DNA of 38,891 nucleotides, taken from positions 1-38,891 of the IMG/VR virus record IMGVR_UViG_3300042924_007884; one strand, 5' to 3'. The stretch comes from a virus. The notes beneath the pieces were generated by a model that was given only the letters and a program-made list of their open reading frames with translations, did not search any database and was not told the DNA's origin. This document shows, one piece after another, positions 27,892 through 35,545 of the stretch; position 1 is the first letter of the stretch; every line of letters starts with the position of its first letter. The position numbers and the translations under genes were made by a program.

Positions 27892-28611
27892 ATGAGCATG
27901 CTGCCCCCAAACTACAAAGACGCCAAAACCTGCAAGCAGGAGATGAACTCCGGCGGCGATCCCCGCTACATCGACCCCTCTAAGCTCTCCGACGGCGAGA
28001 CGATCAACGTGCGCCCTTGCGGCACATACGCTTCCGGGCATGTAATCGGCGGCTTTGAATACTTCTCCGAGACCGCCAAGCGCACTCGCCGCTTCCCGGA
28101 GTTTCCCGAGGAGTATCTCAACGACATCGGTTTGACTTGGGAGGGCAAGAACAAGGGGACCGGCGAGAAGGACCAGCCGAAGTATTTCCTCGCCATGACA
28201 GTCCTTAGCAAGGAGAGCGGTCAGTTCTCGATTCTGTTCATTCCGCAGCTCAAGCTGCGTGAACAGATGGAGCGCACTTTTGGCATTGAGGATTACATGT
28301 ATGAGGGCGATTCCATTGCCCCTTACTACTTCTCGATCACTCGCACTGGCCTAAAAAAAGACACCGCCTACTACGCCACCCCGGCCCTCAAGCCCGCCGA
28401 CCCCGATTCCATCGAGCGCTGGGAAGCGGCCCGCAACGGGATCTGGCTGCCAGCCCTCTTTGACGGCGCCGACCCGTTCGCCGGCAGGCCTGCCACGGCC
28501 AAGGGCAAGCCTGCCAAAGGCAAGGGCCAACCTCCCGAAGCGACCGACGCCCTCGGCGCCCAGGGCGTTGCTCCCACTGCAGGTGCCCCCGGGGCGGCTG
28601 ATAAGTGGTGA
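27892..28611 (+). CDS. Conserved protein, possible ssDNA-binding type
   Basis: 239 residues from ATG at 27892. Contains KQEMNSGGDPRYIDPSKLSDGE, VRPCGTYASGHVIGGFEYFSE, RRFPEFPEEYL, and IAPYYFSITRTGLKKDTAYYATP. The last part resembles the ITRTG.G..T.Y.V.P strand of phage single-stranded-DNA-binding proteins of the gp32 type. The C-terminal tail is Lys/Ala/Gly/Pro-rich. I recall similar proteins from cyanobacteria and their phages, all annotated as hypothetical. ssDNA binding is an inference; it lies two genes after the SSB. Confidence 0.6.
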   Translation: MSMLPPNYKDAKTCKQEMNSGGDPRYIDPSKLSDGETINVRPCGTYASGHVIGGFEYFSETAKRTRRFPEFPEEYLNDIGLTWEGKNKGTGEKDQPKYFLAMTVLSKESGQFSILFIPQLKLREQMERTFGIEDYMYEGDSIAPYYFSITRTGLKKDTAYYATPALKPADPDSIERWEAARNGIWLPALFDGADPFAGRPATAKGKPAKGKGQPPEATDALGAQGVAPTAGAPGAADKW

Positions 28612-28685
28612 TGGATCGTGACTTGGCGGCAGCGGCGCGCTTCGCTGACCCCCATGCTATTCGTCAACCTTCAATTCTTCTCCCC

Positions 28686-29081
28686 ATGAACCCTCAATTC
28701 CTCGACCAGGCCACAGCAGCACGCTCCGCTAGGGCCAGCGCTTCGGCGCTCGACCAGTTGTCCGCCTTGCAGGAGACCGCCAAAGGCGCCCTGATGTACG
28801 GGCTCAGCGGGCTGCCTGTTTCGATTACGACTACCCAGGTGATCTTCGTGCTGCCGGTCACGATCTCTGAGGAGCGCTCCCAGGATGACTACCTCCAGGC
28901 CTGCGACGAGCTGCTGGCTGAAGGGGCCATCGATTACTACCACTTCGTGAATCACACCGATCGCTGCCGCGCCAGCAATGGAAGCATCGACAACCTCTTC
29001 ACCATGCTCGCCACCCCGCTGGTCATCGCTGTCCGCAAGCGAAGCGCTTGCTCTACTCGAGTTGGCCCAGCGGCCGGCTGA
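28686..29081 (+). CDS. Hypothetical protein
   Basis: 131 residues from ATG at 28686, preceded by a pyrimidine-rich CTTCTCCCC leader like several neighbours; an in-frame ATG at 28611 that overlaps the previous stop would add 25 residues. Contains LDQATAARSARASASALDQLSALQETAKGALMYGL, beta strands (ITTTQVIFVLPVTIS) and helical QDDYLQACDELLAEGAID. The last 20 residues (VRKRSACSTRVGPAAG) look unlike the rest and may be shifted out of frame relative to the next ORF. Confidence 0.6.
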   Translation: MNPQFLDQATAARSARASASALDQLSALQETAKGALMYGLSGLPVSITTTQVIFVLPVTISEERSQDDYLQACDELLAEGAIDYYHFVNHTDRCRASNGSIDNLFTMLATPLVIAVRKRSACSTRVGPAAG

Positions 29082-29274
29082 CGTCAAAGCGATATTCTCC
29101 CGCTGCGACGAGGAGGTGCTCCAGCACGCCTGGGCCCTCCTCGACCCCATCCAGCGGGGGGCCCTGCTTCTCACCCGCGTTTTTCGCGGGTCTTCTATCA
29201 TTCTCGACAATTCCAGCTATGCCGACCCCGCAGACTTTGCCGGATCTGGTGAAGATTTTGATCAATCACCTTGA
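29062..29274 (+). CDS. Out-of-frame coding-like segment, possible frameshifted C-terminus or small gene
   Basis: About 70 residues if started at TTG 29062: helical LAQRPADVKAIFSRCDEEVLQHAWALLDPIQRGALLLTRVF, then a weaker tail that overlaps the next gene by 56 bases. The helical part is better coding sequence than the end of the preceding gene, as if the frame had slipped. It could be a separate overlapping gene, or the true C-terminus of the previous gene after an indel or programmed shift. Tail beyond residue 45 may not be translated. Confidence 0.35.
   Translation: MAQRPADVKAIFSRCDEEVLQHAWALLDPIQRGALLLTRVFRGSSIILDNSSYADPADFAGSGEDFDQSP
29173..29191 (+). promoter_or_regulatory. Hairpin upstream of the gene at 29219
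   Basis: ACCCGCG (29173-29179), loop of five T, CGCGGGT (29185-29191): a perfect 7-base stem 27 bases before the ATG at 29219. Similar in stem length and T-rich loop to the leader hairpins at 1334-2693, but no downstream T-run, so not a terminator. It also lies within the coding-like segment at 29062. Confidence 0.4.
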
Positions 29275-29707
29275 AGGCATTGGTAATCATTTGCAGCTTC
29301 AAACCGCCAAGCTGACGGAGATTGCTGACAGCCAGCGAGAGGCGCTAGATCGCCTGAAATCCCTCGACGTCAACATTGACGGGTTCACCGATTCTGGCGC
29401 CAACTTGCGCACTTTCCAGGTCGATCAGTACACGACAGGCTTCTTGTCGCTGCTGGGGCCCTTGCTTTCGGCCAGGCTCAACAAAGAGCTGGGCAGCCGC
29501 TCGATCCCTGACCTCATAAAGGCCTGCGCTCCTCTAACACGAGATGCCCTCGAAGAGATGGGGGCTTACCGCCAGGCCCAGGCAGGCAGGGACCTGCTTG
29601 CCAACACGGCCGGCACGATGGGCGACGCCCGGACAGAGCCCGCCCCCGATCCCAGCTCCGACTGGGACGACCTGGATAGACAGCCCTTCACCCCGCCGAG
29701 CCAATGA
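29219..29707 (+). CDS. Hypothetical helical protein
   Basis: 162 residues from ATG at 29219. Helical throughout, beginning TPQTLPDLVKILINHLEGIGNHLQLQTAKLTEIADSQREALDRLKSLDVNI, which looks like a coiled coil of about 40 residues. The second half has LLGPLLSARLNKELGSRSIPDLIKACAPL and an acidic Pro-rich tail. Probably an oligomer or scaffold. ATGA overlap with the next gene. Confidence 0.62.
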   Translation: MPTPQTLPDLVKILINHLEGIGNHLQLQTAKLTEIADSQREALDRLKSLDVNIDGFTDSGANLRTFQVDQYTTGFLSLLGPLLSARLNKELGSRSIPDLIKACAPLTRDALEEMGAYRQAQAGRDLLANTAGTMGDARTEPAPDPSSDWDDLDRQPFTPPSQ

Positions 29708-30696
29708 ACGAGTCTCAACCCTCCCCACCGAAAACCACCATCGAGGCCATTGGCCAAGACGCTCGCACCATCAAGGTAGCCTTCCAGCGCGATGGCGGCA
29801 CCAAGTTCAGCGATGCGCCACTGCCGGGGGCCAGCCGGCCGGAGACCTTGCTTTGCTCTAGCGGCAACTTTTCCGGAACCGGCGACTACTTGAAGACCTC
29901 TGTTGGCATTCCTGCTTTCGAAGACTGGCCTGACATGACCGTCGACTGGAGGCAAGACCTCCAGGGCAGGATCACCGACGTCCGTTTCACCAGGGGCGTG
30001 GCCCGCTTAACCGACCCACTTGCAATTTCTGCCATGAACATTGACCAGGCGCTCGAAAAAGCCATCAACAAAGCCATAAGCGAGCGCGAGCACGCTTTGG
30101 GCCTTGCGCTGAGCCTTGCGCTGGATCTCCCTAGCCAACACTGCCTTGCGGCGGCTATCCAAAACAAGGACAGACTCGCCTGCGTCAAGACTCCAACCGC
30201 CGCCTGGTACTACGTCGACGGACGCTGCATTTATGGACATTCCCTCATGGAAACGCACTGGACGGAAGTCAAGTTTGGCCAAGGCCCCACCTACGTCACC
30301 GTGAAGGAAAGAACCCTCAACCCGTCCGACGCTCCAGCGTTTCAACCCCCCACCCCTCCGGCAGCCCCAACGCCCGACCCCGAAGAGGGCCATCGGATGC
30401 CGACAGAAGGCATTACCCACAGGCTGCCGAGGCCGGAAGATGCAGATGCCCTGGGCACGATCCAGGTCCTGAAAGATTCTCGCTGGCTGACCTGGAGCGT
30501 GGCTGCATTCAATGGGCACGCTTCCTGTTCCCCTCAGCTGCCCTGGATGCACACCCCCGGCTGGAAGCCCGATCCCTCGGTGCTCAAAGACCAAGCGATC
30601 GCGAGAGTCAAGGACGGCCGGGCCTATTTCACCTCCACTGACAAAGCGTTGATCCTGGCGGCCCTTGAGGCGGCCCCTGCGGAGCGGGCGGTATGA
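29704..30696 (+). CDS. Two-part protein with EDAD-type C-terminal domain
   Basis: 330 residues, ATG in an ATGA overlap. N-terminal 200 residues are mixed alpha/beta (IKVAFQRDGGTKFSDAPLPG; ITDVRFTRGVARLTDPLAI; helical AISEREHALGLALSLALDL). After a Pro-rich linker (PPTPPAAPTPDPEEGHR) comes the module GITHRLPRPEDADALGTIQVL, WLTWSV, PWMHTPGWKP that also occurs at 24782. The linker indicates a composite protein assembled from separate domains. Function unknown. Confidence 0.65.
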   Translation: MNESQPSPPKTTIEAIGQDARTIKVAFQRDGGTKFSDAPLPGASRPETLLCSSGNFSGTGDYLKTSVGIPAFEDWPDMTVDWRQDLQGRITDVRFTRGVARLTDPLAISAMNIDQALEKAINKAISEREHALGLALSLALDLPSQHCLAAAIQNKDRLACVKTPTAAWYYVDGRCIYGHSLMETHWTEVKFGQGPTYVTVKERTLNPSDAPAFQPPTPPAAPTPDPEEGHRMPTEGITHRLPRPEDADALGTIQVLKDSRWLTWSVAAFNGHASCSPQLPWMHTPGWKPDPSVLKDQAIARVKDGRAYFTSTDKALILAALEAAPAERAV

Positions 30697-30944
30697 CAGC
30701 CTGGTGCGCCCCGCATAGCAGCAAGCCAAGAAGCGATCAGCAAATTGTTGACGAGTGCAACGCATTGGCACGACAGTTCTACAAAATGCAAGGCTGTGAA
30801 CAATCAGCCGACTTCAAGTTCTACGAAGCTACCCATCCGGCCGAAGCGGGGTGCTGGAACATGGCCGCATTGGCTTACGACCACATTGAGGGCACTGAAG
30901 TGGACGAGTGTCTCAGAGAGTTGGCGGAGCCTCCCAGCTGCTAA
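30693..30944 (+). CDS. Small conserved-looking protein
   Basis: 83 residues, ATG in an ATGA overlap. Contains DQQIVDECNALARQFYKMQGCEQSADFKFYEATHPAEAGCWNMAALAYDHIEGTEVDECL, helical and Cys-rich with an acidic end. I recall short proteins of this kind from cyanophages and cyanobacteria with no function. It is the last gene before a terminator. Confidence 0.6.
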   Translation: MTAWCAPHSSKPRSDQQIVDECNALARQFYKMQGCEQSADFKFYEATHPAEAGCWNMAALAYDHIEGTEVDECLRELAEPPSC

Positions 30945-31061
30945 AGTAGCCAAGCCTTCCGCCCCGCAAGAGACGGGCACGGAGGTGCTTCCTTGAAGCT
31001 GTCAGCTCAGGAAGCCTGGCTGGAGATTGGGACCTTCAGCTTCAGAGGGAGACATCTTCAA

Positions 31062-31095
31062 ACGCCCTGGGCCTTCTCCGCCCGGGGCGTTTTTT
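31062..31095 (+). terminator. Rho-independent terminator
   Basis: ACGCCC (31062-31067) pairs with GGGCGT (31085-31090), extended by GGGC/GCCC, followed by six T (31090-31095). It ends the long plus-strand transcription unit; the 117 bases between the stop at 30944 and this stem contain no obvious gene. Confidence 0.85.
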
Positions 31096-31139
31096 GTTGG
31101 CGCGTGCATCGCAAAGTCAGGCAGGCCTGCCCCTGAGTC

Positions 31140-31168
31140 TTGGCTTCGCAAGGCGCGCCTTCTACAAT
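31140..31168 (+). promoter_or_regulatory. Sigma-70-type promoter for the PD-(D/E)XK nuclease
   Basis: TTGGCT (31140-31145) as -35, exactly 17 bases, then TACAAT (31163-31168) as -10. The gene starts at 31190. This is the clearest promoter I found in the window. Confidence 0.7.
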
Positions 31169-31184
31169 GGTCTCACCTGAGACC
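31169..31184. promoter_or_regulatory. Palindromic operator next to the -10 box
   Basis: GGTCTCA, CC, TGAGACC: a perfect 7-base inverted repeat with a 2-base centre that begins at the base after the -10 box and so covers the likely transcription start. A bound repressor would block the promoter. The same half-site (GTCTCA/TGAGAC) is clustered at 35654-35811. Confidence 0.65.
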
Positions 31185-31189
31185 CTTTC

Positions 31190-32008
31190 GTGTCGCTTCG
31201 CCTTGAGATCAATGGCCGGCGGCACTATCAGGTGGCTCCTGGGGTCTACGTCCCTTCAGTGACCACTGTCCTCGGGGCGACTGCTTCGCCGGCCAGCAAG
31301 AAGGCCCTGAACAACTGGCTGGAGAAGAACCCGGGCGGGCGGGAAGCCGCGGCCGATCGCGGCACGGCCGTCCATAAAGCCTGCGAGGACTACATTCGCG
31401 GGCGCGTTGTTTCAGTCCCAGCTGAGATCCGCTGCTACTGGGACGGACTGGCGGCTCATCTCGACTCCTATGACAGCTTCATTTGGAGTGAGGTCCCCTT
31501 ACTCCCCCAGCACAGGCACCTGATCGACGCCAAGAGCGGTATCGCCATGGTGCACTCCCTCCAGTACCGCTACGCCGGCGTTCCTGACCTGATTGCCTTG
31601 CGTAACGGGGCGCACTTCCTGGTCGACTTCAAGACTTCCAGCAACCCCTACTGCCGGTTCTTTCCCAAGCAGGACGACGACGAGATCCTCGCTGCCGGGG
31701 GGTCGTTCGGGGGGTGGATGAAGTACCTCAAATGCGCCACCCAGCTGGCGGCCTACAAGATTGCGATCAAAGAGACCCTGGGGGTCACCATAAACCGAGT
31801 CGAGATCCTCACTTCCACGCCCCTGATCACGCAACGTTTCCAGATCTGTGGGCCCGAGCTCAAGAAGTTCGAGGTCAAATGGCTCCAGAAAGTTCGGGCC
31901 TACTACGACCTAGTCGCCCAGGAGACTGCAGCCGCAAGCGCCGGGCTCACCCTCGAGGAGTTGCTGGCCCTGCCGGCCGCCAAGCGGAAGGAGCTGGTGG
32001 CGGCCTAG
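31190..32008 (+). CDS. PD-(D/E)XK family nuclease
   Basis: 272 residues from GTG at 31190. The nuclease motifs are visible: a helix with RGTAVHKACEDY (H62), D133 in the motif YAGVPDLI, and the catalytic LVDFKTSS (D146, K148), followed by ATQLAAYKIAI with a Gln-Ala-Tyr pattern. This arrangement fits the PDDEXK_1 / RecB-Cas4-like exonuclease superfamily. It would cut or process DNA ends with two metal ions, for recombination or replication of the element. It has its own promoter and operator and its TAG lies in a CTAG shared with the convergent minus-strand gene. Confidence 0.82.
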   Translation: MSLRLEINGRRHYQVAPGVYVPSVTTVLGATASPASKKALNNWLEKNPGGREAAADRGTAVHKACEDYIRGRVVSVPAEIRCYWDGLAAHLDSYDSFIWSEVPLLPQHRHLIDAKSGIAMVHSLQYRYAGVPDLIALRNGAHFLVDFKTSSNPYCRFFPKQDDDEILAAGGSFGGWMKYLKCATQLAAYKIAIKETLGVTINRVEILTSTPLITQRFQICGPELKKFEVKWLQKVRAYYDLVAQETAAASAGLTLEELLALPAAKRKELVAA

Positions 32009-32340
32009 AGGCGCTGGTCGGCCCGCGCCGGCCACAGGTTCCCGGGCACCTCACCCGGCGGCGTCAGCGGCAGAACGTCACCGGGATCTGGAGGCGGTGA
32101 CCCCGCCGGCGGCATCCGGTACACGTCTTCGAGGATCTCCTTGCGCCGGCGCGCGTCGATCGCCGGGTTTGGTGTCACGTACCCCAGGGCGAACCCGCCA
32201 GCCCCGGTGAACAGACTGACCCCTTGCATATAGCAGCCGCCATCGAATTTAGTTCCGCTGACCCGGCAGTCCAAGATGTAGACCAGCCCGAGCGCAGTCA
32301 GCAATCCCGTCAGCGTGAAAACCGGTGCTGGAGCCTTCAT
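32005..32340 (-). CDS. Small two-helix membrane protein
   Basis: 111 residues from ATG at 32340, TAG within the CTAG at 32005-32008. Hydrophobic segments at about residues 7-26 (VFTLTGLLTALGLVYILDC) and 41-54 (GVSLFTGAGGFALGYV), then a basic linker (DARRRKEILEDVYRM) and a Pro-rich tail. It follows the membrane PAS gene on the minus strand with a 4-base overlap and may be co-translated with it. Possibly a partner in one membrane complex. Confidence 0.62.
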   Translation of the reverse strand: MKAPAPVFTLTGLLTALGLVYILDCRVSGTKFDGGCYMQGVSLFTGAGGFALGYVTPNPAIDARRRKEILEDVYRMPPAGSPPPDPGDVLPLTPPGEVPGNLWPARADQRL

Positions 32341-32975
32341 GATTCCTGCTCCTCAAGCGTGTCGATACGCCCCATCCATCCAACCACGGCTCCGTCTACC
32401 CGCACCGCGTCGGCCATCACCCGCACCGGAATCAGCTGGCCACTGCGCACGTTCCGCAGTCTCAAGCGGTAACCAGGGAAATCTCGCTTGTCCTGCACGG
32501 CCGACCCCCAGTCCTCGGTGTAATGAGCCAGGTCCTCTGGAGCGATGCAGTTCTTCCAGCCCAGCCCGGCTGCATCTTCAGCTGTCATGCCCACCAGTTC
32601 CAGCAGGGGCCGACTGGATTGGACGTGGACGCCTTCAGCGTTGGTCGTGTAAGACAAGACCCCAGCCCCGTCACGCATGGCGTGAGCCTGCGCCTCGACG
32701 ATCGCCAAGTGCCAGCGGATCCGGGCCAAGCATTGTTCGTTTCGTTTGGTCAGATCAAACAACGAGCCGCCGCCATTGGGATACAGCTGTCCCAAAACCA
32801 GGTCCAGCTTTCGCTGCGTCTCCCGGCCCGGCAGCCGCTTGCAGGCCCAGGAAGCCGACCTCCGCAGCAAGGGCCAGGTCCAGCTGTTCGTTTTCAAGAA
32901 GCCGTACCCCACCGCCCCCGCCCCGCCAGCCCAAGCAAGTCGCTCCAACAGCAGGGCCAACAGGACTGGATCCAT
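32337..32975 (-). CDS. Membrane-anchored PAS-domain protein
   Basis: 212 residues from ATG at 32975. Hydrophobic segment at residues about 3-27 (PVLLALLLERLAWAGGAGAVGYGF), a Leu-rich stem with LGQLYPNGGGSLFDLTKRNE, then a PAS domain from about 93 to 205 with GAGVLSYTTNAEGVHVQSSRPLLELVGMTAEDAAGLGWKNCIAPEDL and FPGYRLRLRNVRSGQLIPVRVMADAVRVDG. PAS domains bind small ligands or cofactors and pass signals. I know phage proteins with this short TM plus PNGGSSL plus PAS layout; no kinase or cyclase follows here, so its output is unknown. Shares an intergenic control region with the primase. Confidence 0.82.
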   Translation of the reverse strand: MDPVLLALLLERLAWAGGAGAVGYGFLKTNSWTWPLLRRSASWACKRLPGRETQRKLDLVLGQLYPNGGGSLFDLTKRNEQCLARIRWHLAIVEAQAHAMRDGAGVLSYTTNAEGVHVQSSRPLLELVGMTAEDAAGLGWKNCIAPEDLAHYTEDWGSAVQDKRDFPGYRLRLRNVRSGQLIPVRVMADAVRVDGAVVGWMGRIDTLEEQES

Positions 32976-33097
32976 TGCAACTGCCTACTCCTAAGCCGGA
33001 GACCTAGATGGGTTCTGCGCCCATTCTGCCACTACAGAGCAGTCTTGCGCTTCTGAGCGCCCAAGCGAATCGGGGCGGGTCGCAGTCGTCGCAAGGA

Positions 33098-33125
33098 TTG
33101 ACGCACTCTTGACGCAGTATTGACA
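33098..33125. repeat. Three phased TTGAC repeats upstream of the primase
   Basis: TTGACGCA at 33098-33105 and 33109-33116, then TTGACA at 33120-33125: starts exactly 11 bases apart, one helical turn. Further TTGACG copies occur at 35765 and 35817, on the far side of the primase gene. Such phased repeats are typical of iterons bound by initiators or of sites for response-regulator-type activators. Confidence 0.6.
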
Positions 33126-33140
33126 AGAACAGGCCCGCCC

Positions 33141-33179
33141 ATGCACACTCGAAACTGCATTCCTGCACTGCCGCCTTGA
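33141..33179 (+). CDS. Possible 12-residue leader peptide upstream of the primase
   Basis: ATG CAC ACT at 33141 gives MHTRNCIPALPP and stops at TGA 33177-33179. The stop overlaps the primase TTG start (33176-33178) as TTGA. This would give translational coupling in the manner of the ATGA junctions elsewhere. Too short to prove. Confidence 0.35.
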   Translation: MHTRNCIPALPP

Positions 33180-35545
33180 CGCCGATCCTCTGGTCCGCCC
33201 ACCCCGACATCCATGACAAACCTCTTTGGGAACCTCGTTTTGGTTATGGCTGGCAGCGGCGAGGCCCCGACCTCCAGGGCTTGATCGACCACATCACTAC
33301 TGGAGGCGCTTTTATTGCCGCCGCGATGACATCCCACCACCGCACGGCAGCGGCCTTTGAGTCCACATCCCTGGTGGCCATCGATGTCGACTATGGGCTG
33401 ACCGCCGAAGAGTTCGCTCAACACCCCCTGGCTGCCTACGCCTGCTTCGCCTACACCACTCCGTCGCATGAACCGGAGGCCGGCAAGCACCGCTTCCGCG
33501 TCTTGTTTCGCTTGCCCGAAACCATTCACAGCGGAGAACTCTGCAAAGCGATTGTCACGATTCTCACCAATGCCCTGGGCGGCGACCGCAGCTGCACCGA
33601 CCCGACCCATCTCTTCTATGGCAACACCAAGGCTATCCGCCTGATCGAGGCACCAGACGCCGCTCTTGACGGGCAAATCATCCTTGACGCCGAGGCTTTT
33701 CTCGAACAGCAGCGCATTGCCTGCCGCGATGCCGCTTCCGAGGTCGACGAGCTTTCGATCCTGCGTGCCATCCATGTTCTCGAGCAGGTGCTCAATCCCA
33801 CTTGCGACGGCGAACGCGACAAGTTCGTCCGAATCTCAGCAGCCGCCCGCGCCGGCGGTGACGCTGTCTTTCCGGCCTGGTCTGATTGGGCCAGCAGAGG
33901 GCACCACGGATCCCAGAAGAACAAGCGCCAGTCCTCCGAGCGCTGGTTCCGCGGGCTCAAGGGAAGTTCCCTGGGCACCCTGTTTTTCCTGGCTTCCGAG
34001 CAAGACCCCAGCTGGCGCGACAGCCTGCCCGATGAACTGCGCTCTAGCGAAGGCCATGGCTTCAAGGGTCACTCCGACACCTATGCCGGCTACGACGCGG
34101 AGGACTTCATGGGCGATCCAGCTATTTCGATCCCGAGCACTCCGCAGCCCTCGATGTTCGACCCCGAGTCCCCCTGGGCGAAGGTTGTAACGCTTTCTGC
34201 TTCTGCCGGCTACGAAGAGGAGGCCTTTCAGGGAGACCCACCCGAAAAACCCACAGGCGGCGACGGGGCCGGTGGGCAAGGAAAGCCCGACAAACAGGGC
34301 CCCGGTCGTCCCAAGAAGGTCAAAAACGACCCGATCGAAACGATCATGGTCCGGCTGCGCAACCTCTACCCCAGCTTGCGCCGCAACGTCGTCACCGACC
34401 AGGACGAGTTCGGTCCCAAGGGGAAGCCTCAGCAGCTGCCGGACTCCAGCACCACTTACGTCAGGCTCAGCCGCGGCACCGGCGACGTCTTCCCCAAAAC
34501 ACTTGTCAACGACTTGATCCAGGTGGTTGCCTACGAGAATCGCTACAACCCAGTCAAGGGCTACCTGGAGGGCTGTCTCTCTGGCCACACTCCTTGCCCC
34601 TACTTCGACCGCCTGGCCACTCAGCTCTTGGGCATTGAGGTTGAGGACAGCGATTCACTGGCCATCAACGGCCGCGCGGTGGCCGACGAAATCCTGCGGC
34701 GCTTCCTGATCGGGGCCGTGGCCCGTGCCATGCAGCCGGGGTGTGACATGCCCTGGATACCGATCTTCGTTGGCGCCCAGAATCTCGGCAAGTCTGCCTT
34801 CCTGCGCTACCTGGTTCCGCCCCAGCACTGCGGTCCCTCCTGGTCAGCCACGGTGCAGCAAGGCATCGGACTGCTCAAAGAGAAGCCGCACATGCTTCAT
34901 GCCGGCTGGATCGTTGTTCTTGACGAGGTCGAGCGCTACTTCCAGCGCAGGTACGTTGAGGAGCTCAAGAACTTGATTTCGACCCCAGTCGACTATTCCG
35001 CCAAGAAGTACCAGAACGAGGTTCACTACCCCCGGTCTTTTGTGATGGCTGGCGCCACCAACACCCGCGACTTTCTGGTGGACCCCACTGGAAACCGGCG
35101 CTTCTTGCCGGTCATCATCCACGGCCGGGTGCCCAGCCCCGAAGACCCACGAGTGAAGATCATTGACCTCGACCGGCTGCAGCAGGACCGCGACTCGATC
35201 TGGGCAGCCGCCTACACGGCCTACCTGGCTGGCGAGCCCTGGACCTTCTCGTCTCACGAGCTGGCCCAGGTGAATGGCTACATCGATGGATTCACTGCCG
35301 ACAGCGGCATTGCCCCCTTGGTTGCCCGGGTCTTAAGCACTCACACCACCGGGCTGATCAGGGGCCGCCGCTACGTCCTGCTCAATGAGGTGATGCAGCA
35401 AATGGGCATCGAGGTGACCAAGTTCGCCCACATGCGGACTGCGGTCAGCGACGAGCTGAAGCGGCTGGGTTGGGAATCCAAGCGGGTCTTGATCATGGCC
35501 AAGTTGACCCGGGTCTGGCTGGAGCCGGCAAGGGGGCAGTCATGA
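33176..35545 (+). CDS. Primase-helicase with VirE/VapE-type helicase domain
   Basis: 789 residues from TTG at 33176. The N-terminal 170 residues resemble an archaeo-eukaryotic-type primase core (SLVAIDVDYGL with D70 and D72; HRFRVLFRL; CTDPTHLFYGN). A disordered linker at about 300-385 carries a GPGRPKK AT-hook-like sequence. The C-terminal helicase domain shows Walker A FVGAQNLGKSAFLRYL (533-540), Walker B WIVVLDEVERYF (578-584) and a TGNRRFLPV Arg motif (640-645), which is the VirE (PF05272) pattern. It would synthesise primers and unwind DNA for the element. The 3' end overlaps the next gene by four bases (ATGA). Confidence 0.88.
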   Translation: MTPILWSAHPDIHDKPLWEPRFGYGWQRRGPDLQGLIDHITTGGAFIAAAMTSHHRTAAAFESTSLVAIDVDYGLTAEEFAQHPLAAYACFAYTTPSHEPEAGKHRFRVLFRLPETIHSGELCKAIVTILTNALGGDRSCTDPTHLFYGNTKAIRLIEAPDAALDGQIILDAEAFLEQQRIACRDAASEVDELSILRAIHVLEQVLNPTCDGERDKFVRISAAARAGGDAVFPAWSDWASRGHHGSQKNKRQSSERWFRGLKGSSLGTLFFLASEQDPSWRDSLPDELRSSEGHGFKGHSDTYAGYDAEDFMGDPAISIPSTPQPSMFDPESPWAKVVTLSASAGYEEEAFQGDPPEKPTGGDGAGGQGKPDKQGPGRPKKVKNDPIETIMVRLRNLYPSLRRNVVTDQDEFGPKGKPQQLPDSSTTYVRLSRGTGDVFPKTLVNDLIQVVAYENRYNPVKGYLEGCLSGHTPCPYFDRLATQLLGIEVEDSDSLAINGRAVADEILRRFLIGAVARAMQPGCDMPWIPIFVGAQNLGKSAFLRYLVPPQHCGPSWSATVQQGIGLLKEKPHMLHAGWIVVLDEVERYFQRRYVEELKNLISTPVDYSAKKYQNEVHYPRSFVMAGATNTRDFLVDPTGNRRFLPVIIHGRVPSPEDPRVKIIDLDRLQQDRDSIWAAAYTAYLAGEPWTFSSHELAQVNGYIDGFTADSGIAPLVARVLSTHTTGLIRGRRYVLLNEVMQQMGIEVTKFAHMRTAVSDELKRLGWESKRVLIMAKLTRVWLEPARGQS

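Noticed and set aside
58-30602. GCGATCGC octamers (HIP1-like) at 58, 5220, 6850, 27598 and 30595
   Set aside because: Five copies in 39 kb is only slightly above expectation for this GC content, so I do not use them as host evidence, although HIP1 is abundant in some cyanobacteria.
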